From a virus, in IMG/VR virus record IMGVR_UViG_3300034073_000455, positions 1-35,866 of that record: a stretch of 35,866 nt of DNA; one strand, written 5' to 3'. The translations under genes and the position numbers were made by a program. The notes beneath the pieces were generated by a model, which saw only the letters and a program-made list of their open reading frames with translations, was not told where the DNA came from and searched no databases. Positions 1-7,636 of the stretch are shown here, piece by piece. How positions within the stretch are numbered: the first letter of the stretch is position 1; each line of letters begins with the position of its first letter.

Positions 1-60
1 CGTTTGGACGACCCGCGGCAAACACCCCCGGAAGGACCCGCACGATGGGGGAGGGGGGGA
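1..60. other. Left terminus, candidate cos junction, no gene
   Basis: The first 12 bases are repeated exactly at 35854-35865, so this end and the right end probably join in the cell. A dyad, GTTTG at 2-6 and CAAAC at 19-23, is separated by 12 bases, the sort of symmetry seen at lambda-type nicking sites. The rest is purine-rich (GGGGGAGGGGGGGA) with no reading frame I can support. The minus-strand gene at 61-729 ends here. Confidence 0.4.
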
Positions 61-729
61 TCACCTTGCCGTGGCCACCGCCTTCTCGAGGCTGCTGCGC
101 AGGTAATCACCGAAGCGACGGTCGATCACCTTCTGCCCGATCTCGGCCATCGGGAAGATCTTGCCGTAGCGCGCACGAGGTACGGCGATAAACAGCGGGC
201 GAAGTTTCCCCTTCGCGGTCCGCTGGTACACACCAGGCGGCCTCCCAGCGCCGTCTGGACGCCCCAAGAAGACGCTGTTCTTCCCCTTGCTGGCTATCTG
301 CCCCTCGATGCGCCTCAGAGTGGCCAAGGAGACGTTCCCAGCGGCCGTCAGGTTGATGGCTGCGGGCACCAGCACCGAACCCTTCGGCATGGTCGCCTCA
401 GCCTTGGCGAGGTAGCGCAGCTCCACCGGCTTCTGGCCACGATCACCACCGCTGATCAGCGTGCGCAGGTATCGGGCGCGGCGACGCTCGGCGTAGACCT
501 GAGCCTCAAGGTTGCGCTTGCTTGACCTGTTGACCAGGAACGCGCGCTGGGTGAAGGCCACCGGGTTCTTGAAGTATTGGCGGGTGGCGCCGTTCATCGC
601 CTCCCGCATGTCGAACGCCGTGCGGTTCAGCGCCTGGCTGATCGCGAACGGAAGCTGCTTGGTCATGGTGTCGGTCCACCGGATGGCGGTGGGCAGCTCC
701 GACTTGATGTCCAGCTTCAGGGTGGTCAT
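61..729 (-). CDS. Minor tail protein Z-like (putative)
   Basis: This 222-residue protein is probably a structural tail protein of the lambda gpZ kind, which in lambda acts late in tail completion and is needed for DNA transfer. Seen: an N-terminal stretch with AISQALNRTA near residue 30, like the start of gpZ-type proteins, followed by a very basic middle (KRN, ERRRARYLR) and a C-terminus ending in a short amphipathic helix. No membrane segment or enzyme motif is visible. It starts 9 bases after the stop of the gene at 739-1353 and is the last minus-strand gene before the terminus. Lambda Z lies between FII and U, so the position is odd: that slot here (27044-27682) holds a fibre-like gene. 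The family call rests on pattern memory; a generic HK97 gp10-like tail completion protein is the alternative. Confidence 0.5.
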   Translation of the reverse strand: MTTLKLDIKSELPTAIRWTDTMTKQLPFAISQALNRTAFDMREAMNGATRQYFKNPVAFTQRAFLVNRSSKRNLEAQVYAERRRARYLRTLISGGDRGQKPVELRYLAKAEATMPKGSVLVPAAINLTAAGNVSLATLRRIEGQIASKGKNSVFLGRPDGAGRPPGVYQRTAKGKLRPLFIAVPRARYGKIFPMAEIGQKVIDRRFGDYLRSSLEKAVATAR

Positions 730-738
730 GCACCGACA

Positions 739-1353
739 TTAGCCAGAGCCGATCTTGCGCTTGAGCTGGTTGATCTTGGCCTCGCAGACTCCACGCCGCT
801 CGCACCACTGAACGTGGAAGCCACCGCCGTGCTTGATGAACGACCAGCCATCACGGTCATGGTTGATCAGCTCGCCGACGTTGTGCTGGCCGAGTATGCC
901 GCTGATGGCGTAGCCCATCCCGGCGTTGAAGACCTGCTCATCGGTGAGCGGATCGTTGCGCTTGTAGGTGTGCCCGATCCAGTCATCATCCACCCTGCTG
1001 CATGGTGTCCATGCGCGGTAGAGCCGGTAGACCTCGATCTGCTCAAAGCCTGGGCAGTAGAAGATCGGCAGCCCAGAGCCAAAGCCCTTCCAGTCGACGA
1101 TGGTGTAGTCGAGGCATTGCCTGATGACACGGCTGCTATCGCCTCGCGCCGAGGCTGCTGAGCGCTTGAACTCGATGCCGAGGGCAATGTCCGGCCTAGC
1201 CCATTGGCTGGGGTCACGGGGCACGGCGATGGCATCGATGCGCAGGCGCTTGCCTGCAGGATGCAGGCCAGTCACCTCACGATGGATGTGGAAGTGCGGC
1301 TCAAGGCACGGCAGGACCTGATCGGGCAGGCCGCCGTCGGGTTGGGTTGGCAC
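739..1353 (-). CDS. Putative PD-(D/E)XK-fold nuclease, phage type unknown
   Basis: A 204-residue protein with a GTG start at 1353. Residues about 37-85 read like a PD-(D/E)XK core: an Ile-Asp (RIDAIAV), then GIEFKRS supplying E-x-K, then RQCLDY, the Q-x3-Y helix seen in several restriction-like nucleases. The C-terminal half is rich in Trp, Tyr and His and I cannot assign it. It lies between the candidate origin (1354-1620) and the Z-like gene, so a role in DNA processing at replication or packaging is possible but only inferred. No upstream Shine-Dalgarno sequence is obvious. The order of motifs fits the fold, but the first acidic residue is uncertain, so this is a moderate call. Confidence 0.45.
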   Translation of the reverse strand: MPTQPDGGLPDQVLPCLEPHFHIHREVTGLHPAGKRLRIDAIAVPRDPSQWARPDIALGIEFKRSAASARGDSSRVIRQCLDYTIVDWKGFGSGLPIFYCPGFEQIEVYRLYRAWTPCSRVDDDWIGHTYKRNDPLTDEQVFNAGMGYAISGILGQHNVGELINHDRDGWSFIKHGGGFHVQWCERRGVCEAKINQLKRKIGSG

Positions 1354-1517
1354 GTCCGGTGAGAGCGGAGTGGAGGCACCAGCGTACTGGTTGGAGGCGG
1401 CAGCCGGATGAGACTGGAGCTGTTCCTAGTTCCTACCGTGCCTACCTTCCTTACAAAGTTTTCCTTTTGCCCTGTACCCCCTCCTACTCTCTATTTCATA
1501 TACCTCTATTAAATAGG

Positions 1518-1542
1518 TAGGAACAGTAGGAACATAGGAACA
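1518..1542 (+). repeat. Tandem TAGGAACA iterons (three copies)
   Basis: Three direct copies of TAGGAACA start at 1518, 1527 and 1535, spaced 8 to 9 bases apart, immediately after an AT-rich stretch (CTATTAAATAGG). The close spacing suggests cooperative binding by an initiator. They belong to the seven-copy set in this gap. Confidence 0.7.
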
Positions 1543-1567
1543 ACAGTGTGCACAAGCGGGATCTCGA

Positions 1568-1598
1568 TGTTCCTACCTGCTCCGATGAGGTAGGAACA
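1568..1598. repeat. Perfect 11-bp inverted repeat built from two iterons
   Basis: TGTTCCTACCT (1568-1578) and AGGTAGGAACA (1588-1598) are exact reverse complements with a 9-base spacer. The arms contain the TAGGAAC iteron, so this may be a dimer binding site or a cruciform or hairpin. It lies 23 bases past the stop of the primase-helicase gene and could also end its transcript, although no T-run follows on the minus strand. Confidence 0.6.
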
Positions 1599-1620
1599 GC
1601 TCCCAGTCTCATTTCAAGAC

Positions 1621-3744
1621 TCACGCGACGCTGCTGTCTCGAAAGTAGACCCATTTGAGAACGCCCTCGATCCGTTGGCGCCTCCTGTCGTACTTCAGAT
1701 CCCGCAGGATGCTGGCCACCTGCATCTGATCCGAGCGCGTCTGCCGCTCGATCGGCTTGGCGATGGCCTCGGCCAGCAGCACATCGGTCGTGATGTTCTT
1801 CGATCGGTTGTGGGGCGCCACCAGCCACGCCTCGATCGGTGCGCGCCATGGGGACTCGACCAGGTAGTCCTCGTTCTCCTGCGCCACCTGCGCCTCCTGT
1901 TCTGCCGTGAGCACGCTGGATTCACCGTTGCGGTAGGCCGCTACCGCTGCCGACCAGATTGCATCGCGCTCCTTGAGGAGGGCGGATACGTCGATGGGTT
2001 TCTGCAGGGTGCAGGTGACGGGGATAACCCAGAAGCGGCGGTTGCCGGTTTCATCGACCAGGAAGCCACTGTCGCGGTTGGTGGACCCCACGATGATGCA
2101 GCGCCTGGGGAAGGCCTCAGTGGCCTTGCCGTAGGGCACACGGAACATGTCGGTGGACTGGCTGAGGAAGGCCTTCACCTGACCGGCGTGCTTCTTGCTG
2201 GTGATGTGATCCAGCTCTGCCCACTCCATGATCCAAGAGCGGTGCAGGACCATGATGTCGTCCTTGGAGCTGATGTCCCGAAGGGCATCGGAGAAGAACT
2301 CACCGCCGATGGCAGCCCAGAAGGATGACTTGCGGGCGCCCTGCTCACCCATGAGCACGGTGGCGTTGTCGTGCTTGGAGCCAGGTTCGTAGATGCGGCG
2401 GACCGCTGCGATGAGTGTGCAGCGGAGCATATGGTCGTAAAGGGTGGGTTCGGGGCTGCTGGCATCAGCAGGTCGAAGGTAGGTCGATGCGAGGCGATCG
2501 ATGTAGGTGGGCTGGATGTGAGCAGCGACGTGATCGAGGTAGACCTGAATCGGGTCGTAGGGATTGGCCTTGGCGATCTTGACCAAGCAGTCGAGGGCGA
2601 TCTCCTTGGAGATTTTGCAGCCGGCTTCAGCGATCTCGAGGTAGTAATGCTCAGCACCTTCGAGGAGTTTGCCGTTGCGTTCGATCTGCTGCGTGAAGAT
2701 GTTGTAGCGGAGGTTATTGGCTTGTCGGAGCTGCACGAGAAGCTCATCAGCCTCCATCTTGGTGAGTCTGCGGCCTGAAGTTTGGATGGCTGTTGATGGA
2801 TTATCAGCGACAACATTTGGCACGATGCGCGCTGGCCGCCAGCCGTTATCGCGTGCGATGTACCAGAAGGTGCCAGCAGTGACTGAGTTGTAGGAACTGC
2901 GTGCGACCTGCTCGACTTCAGCGAAGTCTGGACTGTGGTGGCGCATCATGGTGATGGCCTGATCGATCGACCCACCGGCTTCGGTGACGGCTTCGATCAG
3001 ACCCCACATGAGGTTGCGAAACAGGGGATATTGGCCTTGCTTCGGAACTGCTGCGGGGATGCAGTTGAGAGCGTCTTGAATATCGGCGAGGGTGTGCGGC
3101 TTGTAGTCAGTGAACTGGCGCGCCTCGATCAGCTTGGTGTGAGTGGGTTCATCGGGCAGGCAGGCATCGAGCTGCTGCGGGGTGTAGTAAGCATCGGATT
3201 GATGGATGATGCAGACCTGATCACCGACGGTGCCATCAGGACCGATGTGGTGCGTGCCAGGCAGGCGCATCACACGGGATGGGTTCTTGAGGGTCCGATC
3301 TGCGTCGGCGTGCTCGAGGAGGCGCTTCTGAAGGGATCGCCACTGCTCAGGCGCGATGGCGGTGTCGAAGATCCAATAGGAGTGGATCGACTTGCCGCCG
3401 GTGTCCACCTGCATGGTGGGTTCTGGAAGGTTCAGCTCCTGCCAGGCCGTGACTTGCCAGTCTTTCGGGCGATCGTCCCATTCGCAGAACAGTGCGCGGC
3501 AGGCTGTGATCTCGGAGTCGGTGTCTCCGCCGTCGTTGATGACCACATAAACGCCGCGGCCTTCGGCTTGCCATTCTTCGACGATGGCGCGAGTTGGTGC
3601 GGCTTTACGACCAGAGTCGCCTGCCTTAAAGGGATGGCCTGAGGGATAGAAAGCGCGAAGTCTGATCGCATCCTTGGACTTCTTCAGGATCTTGAAGAAC
3701 AGACGTGCGGCATCGAAGTCAACAGGCTTTTGTAAAGTCGTCAT
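1621..3744 (-). CDS. Primase-helicase: archaeo-eukaryotic-type primase plus VapE-like ATPase
   Basis: A 707-residue replication protein. The N-terminal part (about 1-200) resembles RepB/AEP-type primases: CEWD at 87-90, GKSIHSYW around 117-124 and RLPGTHH near 160-166. The C-terminal part (about 430-650) is a virulence-associated-E type P-loop ATPase: Walker A GEQGARKS at 466-473, a Walker B-like WIMEWAE at 504-510, and TNRDSG plus GNRRFW at 555-572. Such proteins prime and unwind DNA at phage origins. Its stop is 23 bases from the iteron cluster, which supports an initiator role. The ATG start at 3744 opens the frame just upstream of the conserved region. The long open frames on the opposite strand are shadows. 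The family call is firm; the exact primase activity is inferred. Confidence 0.85.
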   Translation of the reverse strand: MTTLQKPVDFDAARLFFKILKKSKDAIRLRAFYPSGHPFKAGDSGRKAAPTRAIVEEWQAEGRGVYVVINDGGDTDSEITACRALFCEWDDRPKDWQVTAWQELNLPEPTMQVDTGGKSIHSYWIFDTAIAPEQWRSLQKRLLEHADADRTLKNPSRVMRLPGTHHIGPDGTVGDQVCIIHQSDAYYTPQQLDACLPDEPTHTKLIEARQFTDYKPHTLADIQDALNCIPAAVPKQGQYPLFRNLMWGLIEAVTEAGGSIDQAITMMRHHSPDFAEVEQVARSSYNSVTAGTFWYIARDNGWRPARIVPNVVADNPSTAIQTSGRRLTKMEADELLVQLRQANNLRYNIFTQQIERNGKLLEGAEHYYLEIAEAGCKISKEIALDCLVKIAKANPYDPIQVYLDHVAAHIQPTYIDRLASTYLRPADASSPEPTLYDHMLRCTLIAAVRRIYEPGSKHDNATVLMGEQGARKSSFWAAIGGEFFSDALRDISSKDDIMVLHRSWIMEWAELDHITSKKHAGQVKAFLSQSTDMFRVPYGKATEAFPRRCIIVGSTNRDSGFLVDETGNRRFWVIPVTCTLQKPIDVSALLKERDAIWSAAVAAYRNGESSVLTAEQEAQVAQENEDYLVESPWRAPIEAWLVAPHNRSKNITTDVLLAEAIAKPIERQTRSDQMQVASILRDLKYDRRRQRIEGVLKWVYFRDSSVA

Positions 3745-3787
3745 GCTTGCAGGTGAGAGCTGTGAGCCGTGGCCGGGGTGTGTCCAG

Positions 3788-3813
3788 CACCGCCGGCCTT
3801 TTACTTGGCGGTG
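3788..3813. repeat. Intergenic hairpin, 7-bp stem
   Basis: CACCGCC (3788-3794) and GGCGGTG (3807-3813) are perfect complements around a 12-base loop, in the 72-base space between the VRR-NUC gene and the primase gene. There is no U-run, so it is more likely an RNA-processing or attenuating structure than a classical terminator. Confidence 0.4.
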
Positions 3814-3816
3814 GGA

Positions 3817-4176
3817 TTATGGCTTGCCGTCGACTATGGCGAGCGCATCTGACACATTACGGGCGATTCCCGTTATCCCACCTGCGACTCGGACTGCTTC
3901 CAGCCAGTTGCGTTGCGCTGGTGAGAGGCGACCGGATTCGGTCTTCACCTCGATGCTGGTGAAGATGGCGACACGCTGCCCGACCATCTCGGGGGTGATG
4001 GTGATGGTGCGCCAGCCGATGAGGTCTGCGGAGCCTCGGGCGAGGCCGAACTGGACTGGCCTGCCGGTGCGTGGATCCGGGAGGGTGCCGGTGTTGTTGC
4101 GGAATAGGCGGAGATCGGATCGTGTGCCGAGTGCGAGGCGGATGCGCTGCTGGATGTCGGTCTCAGGATTTCTCAC
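3817..4176 (-). CDS. VRR-NUC domain nuclease
   Basis: A 119-residue protein with the layout of the VRR-NUC branch of PD-(D/E)XK nucleases, which are standalone in phages and often thought to act on branched DNA. Seen: an N-terminal helix (ETDIQQRIRLAL), then RNNTG, then GLARGSADLIG near 44-54 giving the conserved Gly and Asp, then SIEVKTESGRLS near 73-84 giving E-x-K, then PAQRNWLEAVRVAGG with the Q-x3-W helix. The length is normal for the family. It overlaps the homing endonuclease gene upstream by four bases (ATGA type). A Holliday-junction resolvase role fits the replication operon but is inferred. Confidence 0.85.
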   Translation of the reverse strand: MRNPETDIQQRIRLALGTRSDLRLFRNNTGTLPDPRTGRPVQFGLARGSADLIGWRTITITPEMVGQRVAIFTSIEVKTESGRLSPAQRNWLEAVRVAGGITGIARNVSDALAIVDGKP

Positions 4177-4685
4177 GCACCTCGCGCAAACTCGCCATGC
4201 AATTCTGCCGCGGCTTTGCAGTAAGCCATGTGAGCTAGTTCGGCAGTGGGGAAATATCCCAGGAAGATCGATTTATAATTTATGCAAATTCTAGCAACAT
4301 ATTTTTGTTTTAATTGATCATAGCTAACTCCCTTTATTTTCAATTTGCTTCGTTTATGATGGGTTCTATTTCTTATGTTTTCAGCTTGTGTGGCTAATCG
4401 CAAATTTTCAATAGCATTATCTAGCTTGTCGCCATTTATGTGATCAACCTGTTTTGCTCCAGGGTCTTCTTTGTAAAAAATATACCATGCCAATCTTTGA
4501 GCTGAGTAACGAATCCCATTTATGCATATATAAAGATAACCATCTTTATTCAATGAGCCTGCTATTCCACCTTTTTTGCATCTTGGCCTTGATTCAATCC
4601 AAATAAATATTCCATGCATAGGATCATATTTTATGATTTTGCATAACATATTTATGTCCGGCAATGGTTTAGCCTTGCTCATCAT
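4173..4685 (-). CDS. HNH homing endonuclease with AP2 DNA-binding domain
   Basis: A 170-residue free-standing homing endonuclease. The HNH core is visible as QVDHINGDKLDN (79-90) with D81, H82 and the Asn residues of DNAIENLRLAT (89-99). The C-terminal region (about 119-163: KGVSYDQ, YVARICINYKSIFLGYF, AHMAYCKAA) matches the three-strand and helix AP2 fold used to bind DNA. The gene is strikingly AT-rich compared with its GC-rich neighbours, and its last residues (EFARGA) return to high GC. It ends in a four-base overlap with the VRR-NUC start, so it inserted without breaking a gene. Either of the first two Met codons (4685 or 4682) could be the start. Confidence 0.9.
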   Translation of the reverse strand: MMSKAKPLPDINMLCKIIKYDPMHGIFIWIESRPRCKKGGIAGSLNKDGYLYICINGIRYSAQRLAWYIFYKEDPGAKQVDHINGDKLDNAIENLRLATQAENIRNRTHHKRSKLKIKGVSYDQLKQKYVARICINYKSIFLGYFPTAELAHMAYCKAAAELHGEFARGA

Positions 4686-4705
4686 CCGTTGCAGCGGGTG
4701 GTCAT

Positions 4706-4732
4706 GCCCTTGGCGTTAGCGCGCGCAAGGGC
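4706..4732. repeat. Intergenic hairpin between helicase and homing endonuclease genes
   Basis: GCCCTTG (4706-4712) and CAAGGGC (4726-4732) are perfect complements; the loop itself contains GCG-TTAG-CGC, so the stem can extend with a bulge. It fills most of the 55-base space upstream of the AT-rich endonuclease gene. No T-run follows on either strand. Confidence 0.4.
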
Positions 4733-4740
4733 GCATCACT

Positions 4741-6111
4741 TTACCTGTTTCTGGCATGGTAAATCCGGTACGCCCAGCCGGGACTGTAGCCGCGCTCATT
4801 GGCCAGGGCGAGGAGCTGCTCGAGGCTGCGGGCGGCGCCCTGCTTGCGGCGTTCAGCGATGCGCTGCTGGACGGCTTCGCGCTTCAGCTCCTGCAGTTCA
4901 CCTGCTAGCTGGCGGATCTTGCGGTTAGTGATCGGTGCGCATTGTGCGCCACAAACGGGACAGATCGGTTGCGGCTTGAAGGCGGCGTAGCACTCGGGGC
5001 AGGTGCGCACTGATGGCGCGGCTGTGCCTGCTGTGCGCTTGATGCCATCGTCGAGAGTCCAGTCACGGTGATCATCCGGGAAGCCGTGGCGGGTGACATT
5101 GCCCACATGGTCGAGGATCAGCGCAGCCTGCTTGCCAGGTGCTGGGCGAAGCACGCGCCCGACCTGCTGGAGGTAGAGGCCAAGGGACTTGGTGGGGCGC
5201 AGGAGGATGGCAACGCTGGCGGCCGGCACATCGAAGCCTTCAGAGACCACATCGACGGTCACCAATATCTGCACCAGGCCGGCGCCAAAGTCTGCAACGA
5301 CCTGATCGCGGTCGGTGGTAGTACCGAGGAGTAGTACCGCGCGGATGCCTGCCGCCAGAAACGCAGCGCAAACGGATTCAGCGTGGGCAATATTGCAGCA
5401 GAACGCGATCGCCTGCTGACCTGCTGCGAGCCGCTTGTAGTGCGCGATGGCGTCACCTGTGACGGTCGGGCGATCCATGGCCGCCGCGGCCTGATCGTTG
5501 GCATAGTCACCAGCTCGAGTGCGGATGCCGGATAGGTCGGCAACCTGGGGTGGTGCGTAAATCCGTGCCGAGGTGAGGTAGCCGGCGGTGATCAGATCCG
5601 CCATGGATGGACCGACCACCAGATGATCGAACGCACTGCGGAGGCCGCGGCCATCGAGGCGGCATGGGGTGGCGGTGACGCCCAAGCGATAGGCGGCTGG
5701 CCAGTGCTGCAGGGTGCGCTCCCATTGGCCTGCGGTGGCGTGATGTGCTTCGTCGATGATGATCAGGTCCGGATGCCAGTCGATGCGGGATAGGCGGCGC
5801 GCGATCGTCTGGACTGAGGCCACCTGCACGGGCGCCTCGGATGGCTCAATGCCTGCGGCGATGAGGCCGTGATGGACACCGATCCACTCGAGTTTGCTTG
5901 AGGCTTGCTTGATCAGCTCCCGACGGTGAACCAGGATCAGAACACGTCGACCTCGGTCGGCAGCCTGCTTTGCGATAGCGGCGAACACACAAGTCTTCCC
6001 ACCGCCAGTGCATAGGCACAGCAGCGGAGCGCGCGCGCCGGATCGATAGGCCTGGCGGAGATCGTCGATCGCTTGCTGCTGGTATGGCCTGAGCTGCATG
6101 GGGTTGCACAT
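4741..6111 (-). CDS. SF2 DEAH-box DNA helicase with C-terminal zinc ribbon
   Basis: A 456-residue superfamily 2 helicase of the type III restriction/SSL2-like group common in phages. Seen: a Q-motif-like LRPYQQQAIDDL at about 7-18, Walker A TGGGKT at 35-40, IIIDEAHH (DEAH box), VTATPCRLDGRG (motif III), and in the second RecA domain VVSEGFDVP and QQVGRVLRP (motif VI). A four-cysteine zinc ribbon (CPEC and CPVC, about 365-385) and a basic helical tail follow. It would unwind DNA or remodel forks alongside the primase-helicase. It is the first gene of the leftward operon and is divergent from the RecE-like gene. MQLRPYQ at 6099 is an alternative start. Confidence 0.88.
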   Translation of the reverse strand: MCNPMQLRPYQQQAIDDLRQAYRSGARAPLLCLCTGGGKTCVFAAIAKQAADRGRRVLILVHRRELIKQASSKLEWIGVHHGLIAAGIEPSEAPVQVASVQTIARRLSRIDWHPDLIIIDEAHHATAGQWERTLQHWPAAYRLGVTATPCRLDGRGLRSAFDHLVVGPSMADLITAGYLTSARIYAPPQVADLSGIRTRAGDYANDQAAAAMDRPTVTGDAIAHYKRLAAGQQAIAFCCNIAHAESVCAAFLAAGIRAVLLLGTTTDRDQVVADFGAGLVQILVTVDVVSEGFDVPAASVAILLRPTKSLGLYLQQVGRVLRPAPGKQAALILDHVGNVTRHGFPDDHRDWTLDDGIKRTAGTAAPSVRTCPECYAAFKPQPICPVCGAQCAPITNRKIRQLAGELQELKREAVQQRIAERRKQGAARSLEQLLALANERGYSPGWAYRIYHARNR

Positions 6112-6130
6112 GACGGCATCAGGCTATAGG
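6104..6130 (+). promoter_or_regulatory. Weak candidate promoter for the rec genes
   Basis: The divergent space (6112-6152) between the helicase and the RecE-like gene must hold promoters. On the plus strand TTGCAC (6104-6109) and TATAGG (6125-6130) look like -35 and -10 boxes, but the 15-base spacer is short. No clear Shine-Dalgarno sequence precedes the ATG at 6153. Confidence 0.25.
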
Positions 6131-6152
6131 ATCGCGCAAGTCGCCACACCCT

Positions 6153-6986
6153 ATGGAGAACGCTGACTATCACGCGCACCCTGCGATCTCAAAGTCGCAC
6201 CTGGATCTCATCGCGCGCAGCCCGCTGCACTACTGGGCGCGCTACATCGACCCGAAGCGGATGATCCCGGAGCCGACGCCAGCGATGCGCATCGGCAGTG
6301 CCGTTCACACCCATGTGCTCGAGCTGCACAAATGGGACGCCGAATACACCGTGGCACCTGATGGCCTTGACCGCCGCACCAAGGCAGGCAAGGAGGCATG
6401 GGCAGCGTTCGAGGCTGAGGCCAATGGCCGCACCGTGCTGAGCCGGGAGGATGCTGATCTGGTGATGCACATGGGCAGAGCAGTGCTCGGCCATCCGGCT
6501 GCTGCACTGCTGCTCGGCATGGCAGGTGAGGCCGAGACCACGCACATGTGGACGGAGCCGACCACCGGCTTGCAGTGCAAGTGCCGGCCGGACTGGATCA
6601 CCGAGGACGGCGGCATCGTGGTGGACCTCAAGACCACCGAAGATGCCAGTCCGCGGGAGTTCCGCCGCAGCATCGCGAAGTGGCGCTACCACGTCCAAGC
6701 CGGCTGGTACATGGAGGGCATCGAGGCCGCGTACGGCAAACGGCCATCGGGGTTCATCTTCATCGCAGTGGAGAAGAAGCCACCGTTCGCGGTTGGTGTC
6801 TATGCCGCTGATGAGCAGATGATCGAGCGCGGCTACGAAACCGCCATGCGCGACCTGCAGACGCTGGCGGAATGCAAGGCATCAGGCCGCTGGCCTGCCT
6901 ACAGCGATCGGATTGAGCCGATCAGCCTGCCGGCATGGATGACCGGCGAGGCCGCTACACAGACCACCGAGATCGAGATGTATTGA
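6153..6986 (+). CDS. recE: RecE-like exonuclease (PD-(D/E)XK, DUF3799)
   Basis: A 277-residue protein matching the C-terminal nuclease domain of exonuclease VIII. It digests one strand of double-stranded DNA ends to leave single strands for annealing. Seen: YHAHPAISKSHL near the N-terminus, GSAVHTHVLE around 48-57 (the His/Glu cluster), CKCRPDW at 142-148 with Asp147, VVDLKTT at 156-162 with the D-x-K pair, and a helix with HVQAGWYMEG at 180-189. It lacks the long non-catalytic N-terminal part of E. coli RecE, as usual in phages. The stop overlaps the next start (TGATG), so it is translationally coupled to the RecT-like gene, its expected partner. Confidence 0.9.
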   Translation: MENADYHAHPAISKSHLDLIARSPLHYWARYIDPKRMIPEPTPAMRIGSAVHTHVLELHKWDAEYTVAPDGLDRRTKAGKEAWAAFEAEANGRTVLSREDADLVMHMGRAVLGHPAAALLLGMAGEAETTHMWTEPTTGLQCKCRPDWITEDGGIVVDLKTTEDASPREFRRSIAKWRYHVQAGWYMEGIEAAYGKRPSGFIFIAVEKKPPFAVGVYAADEQMIERGYETAMRDLQTLAECKASGRWPAYSDRIEPISLPAWMTGEAATQTTEIEMY

Positions 6987-7636
6987 TGGAATCCACAGCA
7001 CTCACCACTACCCAGCCCGCGGGCTCTGTCTTCTCGGGGATTCAGGCGTTCGAGGACGCCCAGCGGATAGCGAAGGCCTTGGCCAGCAGCACGCTGATCC
7101 CGCCTCAATTTCAAGGACAGCAGGGGTTCGCCAACTGCCTGGTCGCGCTCGAGATCGCCAATCGGATGGGCATCAGCCCGTTCTTGGCGATGCAGCACCT
7201 GCATGTGATCCATGGCCGCCCATCGTGGAGCAGCAGCTTCATCATCGCGATGGTCAACGGCTGCGGCCGGTTCAGTCCGCTGCGGTTCGAGCTGAGCGGC
7301 AGCGGCGATAGCCTGGCCTGCTACGCGATCGCTAAGGATCTTGCCAGCGGGCAGGAGCTGAAGGGACCGACCATCACGATGGCGATGGCGAAGAAGGAAG
7401 GCTGGGCGACCAAGGCGGGCAGCAAATGGCAGACGATGCCCGAGCTGATGATCCGCTATCGCGCCGCAGCGTTCTGGGGTCGCTTGTATGCCAGCGATCT
7501 GCTGCTAGGGATGCAGAGCCAAGAGGAGGTGGTCGACATTGAGCCGGTCACTGTGAGCGATCAGGTTGCTGATCTGAACGCCGCCATCCCCGAGCCGGCA
7601 CCTGCGCCCGAACCTGAGAGCGATGAACTGTTCTGA
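6986..7636 (+). CDS. recT: RecT-like single-strand annealing protein
   Basis: A 216-residue RecT-family protein, which coats single-stranded DNA made by the RecE-like nuclease and anneals it to complementary strands. Family hallmarks: NCLVALEIANRMG near 48-60, PFLAMQHLHVIHGRPSWSS near 65-83, GPTITMAMAKKEGW, and SKWQTMPELMIRYRAAAFWGRLY in the C-terminal third. The acidic, proline-rich tail (PEPAPAPEPESDELF) ends in Phe. The ATG at 6986 overlaps the RecE-like stop by one base; a longer in-frame extension back to 6935 lies inside the upstream gene and lacks conserved sequence, so I rejected it. Confidence 0.92.
   Translation: MESTALTTTQPAGSVFSGIQAFEDAQRIAKALASSTLIPPQFQGQQGFANCLVALEIANRMGISPFLAMQHLHVIHGRPSWSSSFIIAMVNGCGRFSPLRFELSGSGDSLACYAIAKDLASGQELKGPTITMAMAKKEGWATKAGSKWQTMPELMIRYRAAAFWGRLYASDLLLGMQSQEEVVDIEPVTVSDQVADLNAAIPEPAPAPEPESDELF

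Larger units (their letters stand above)
1354..1620. other. Candidate replication origin with seven TAGGAAC iterons
   Basis: This 267-base gap has no convincing gene. It holds seven copies of TAGGAAC or its complement: inverted copies at 1422-1428 and 1429-1435, direct copies at 1518-1524, 1527-1533 and 1535-1541, an inverted copy at 1569-1575 and a direct copy at 1591-1597. The last two sit in a perfect 11-bp inverted repeat (1568-1578 and 1588-1598). Between the outer clusters lies a pyrimidine-rich, AT-rich stretch (about 1440-1517). Iterons plus an AT-rich unwinding region beside a primase-helicase gene are typical of phage and plasmid origins; the function here is inferred. Confidence 0.55.

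Noticed and set aside
4-525. Plus-strand frame of 173 residues at the left end
   Set aside because: Antisense to the Z-like gene, with no sensible start signal and a composition like other shadows here.
1675-2328. 217-residue plus-strand frame inside the primase-helicase gene
   Set aside because: It runs opposite to the Walker A and B motifs of the real gene and carries no family features.
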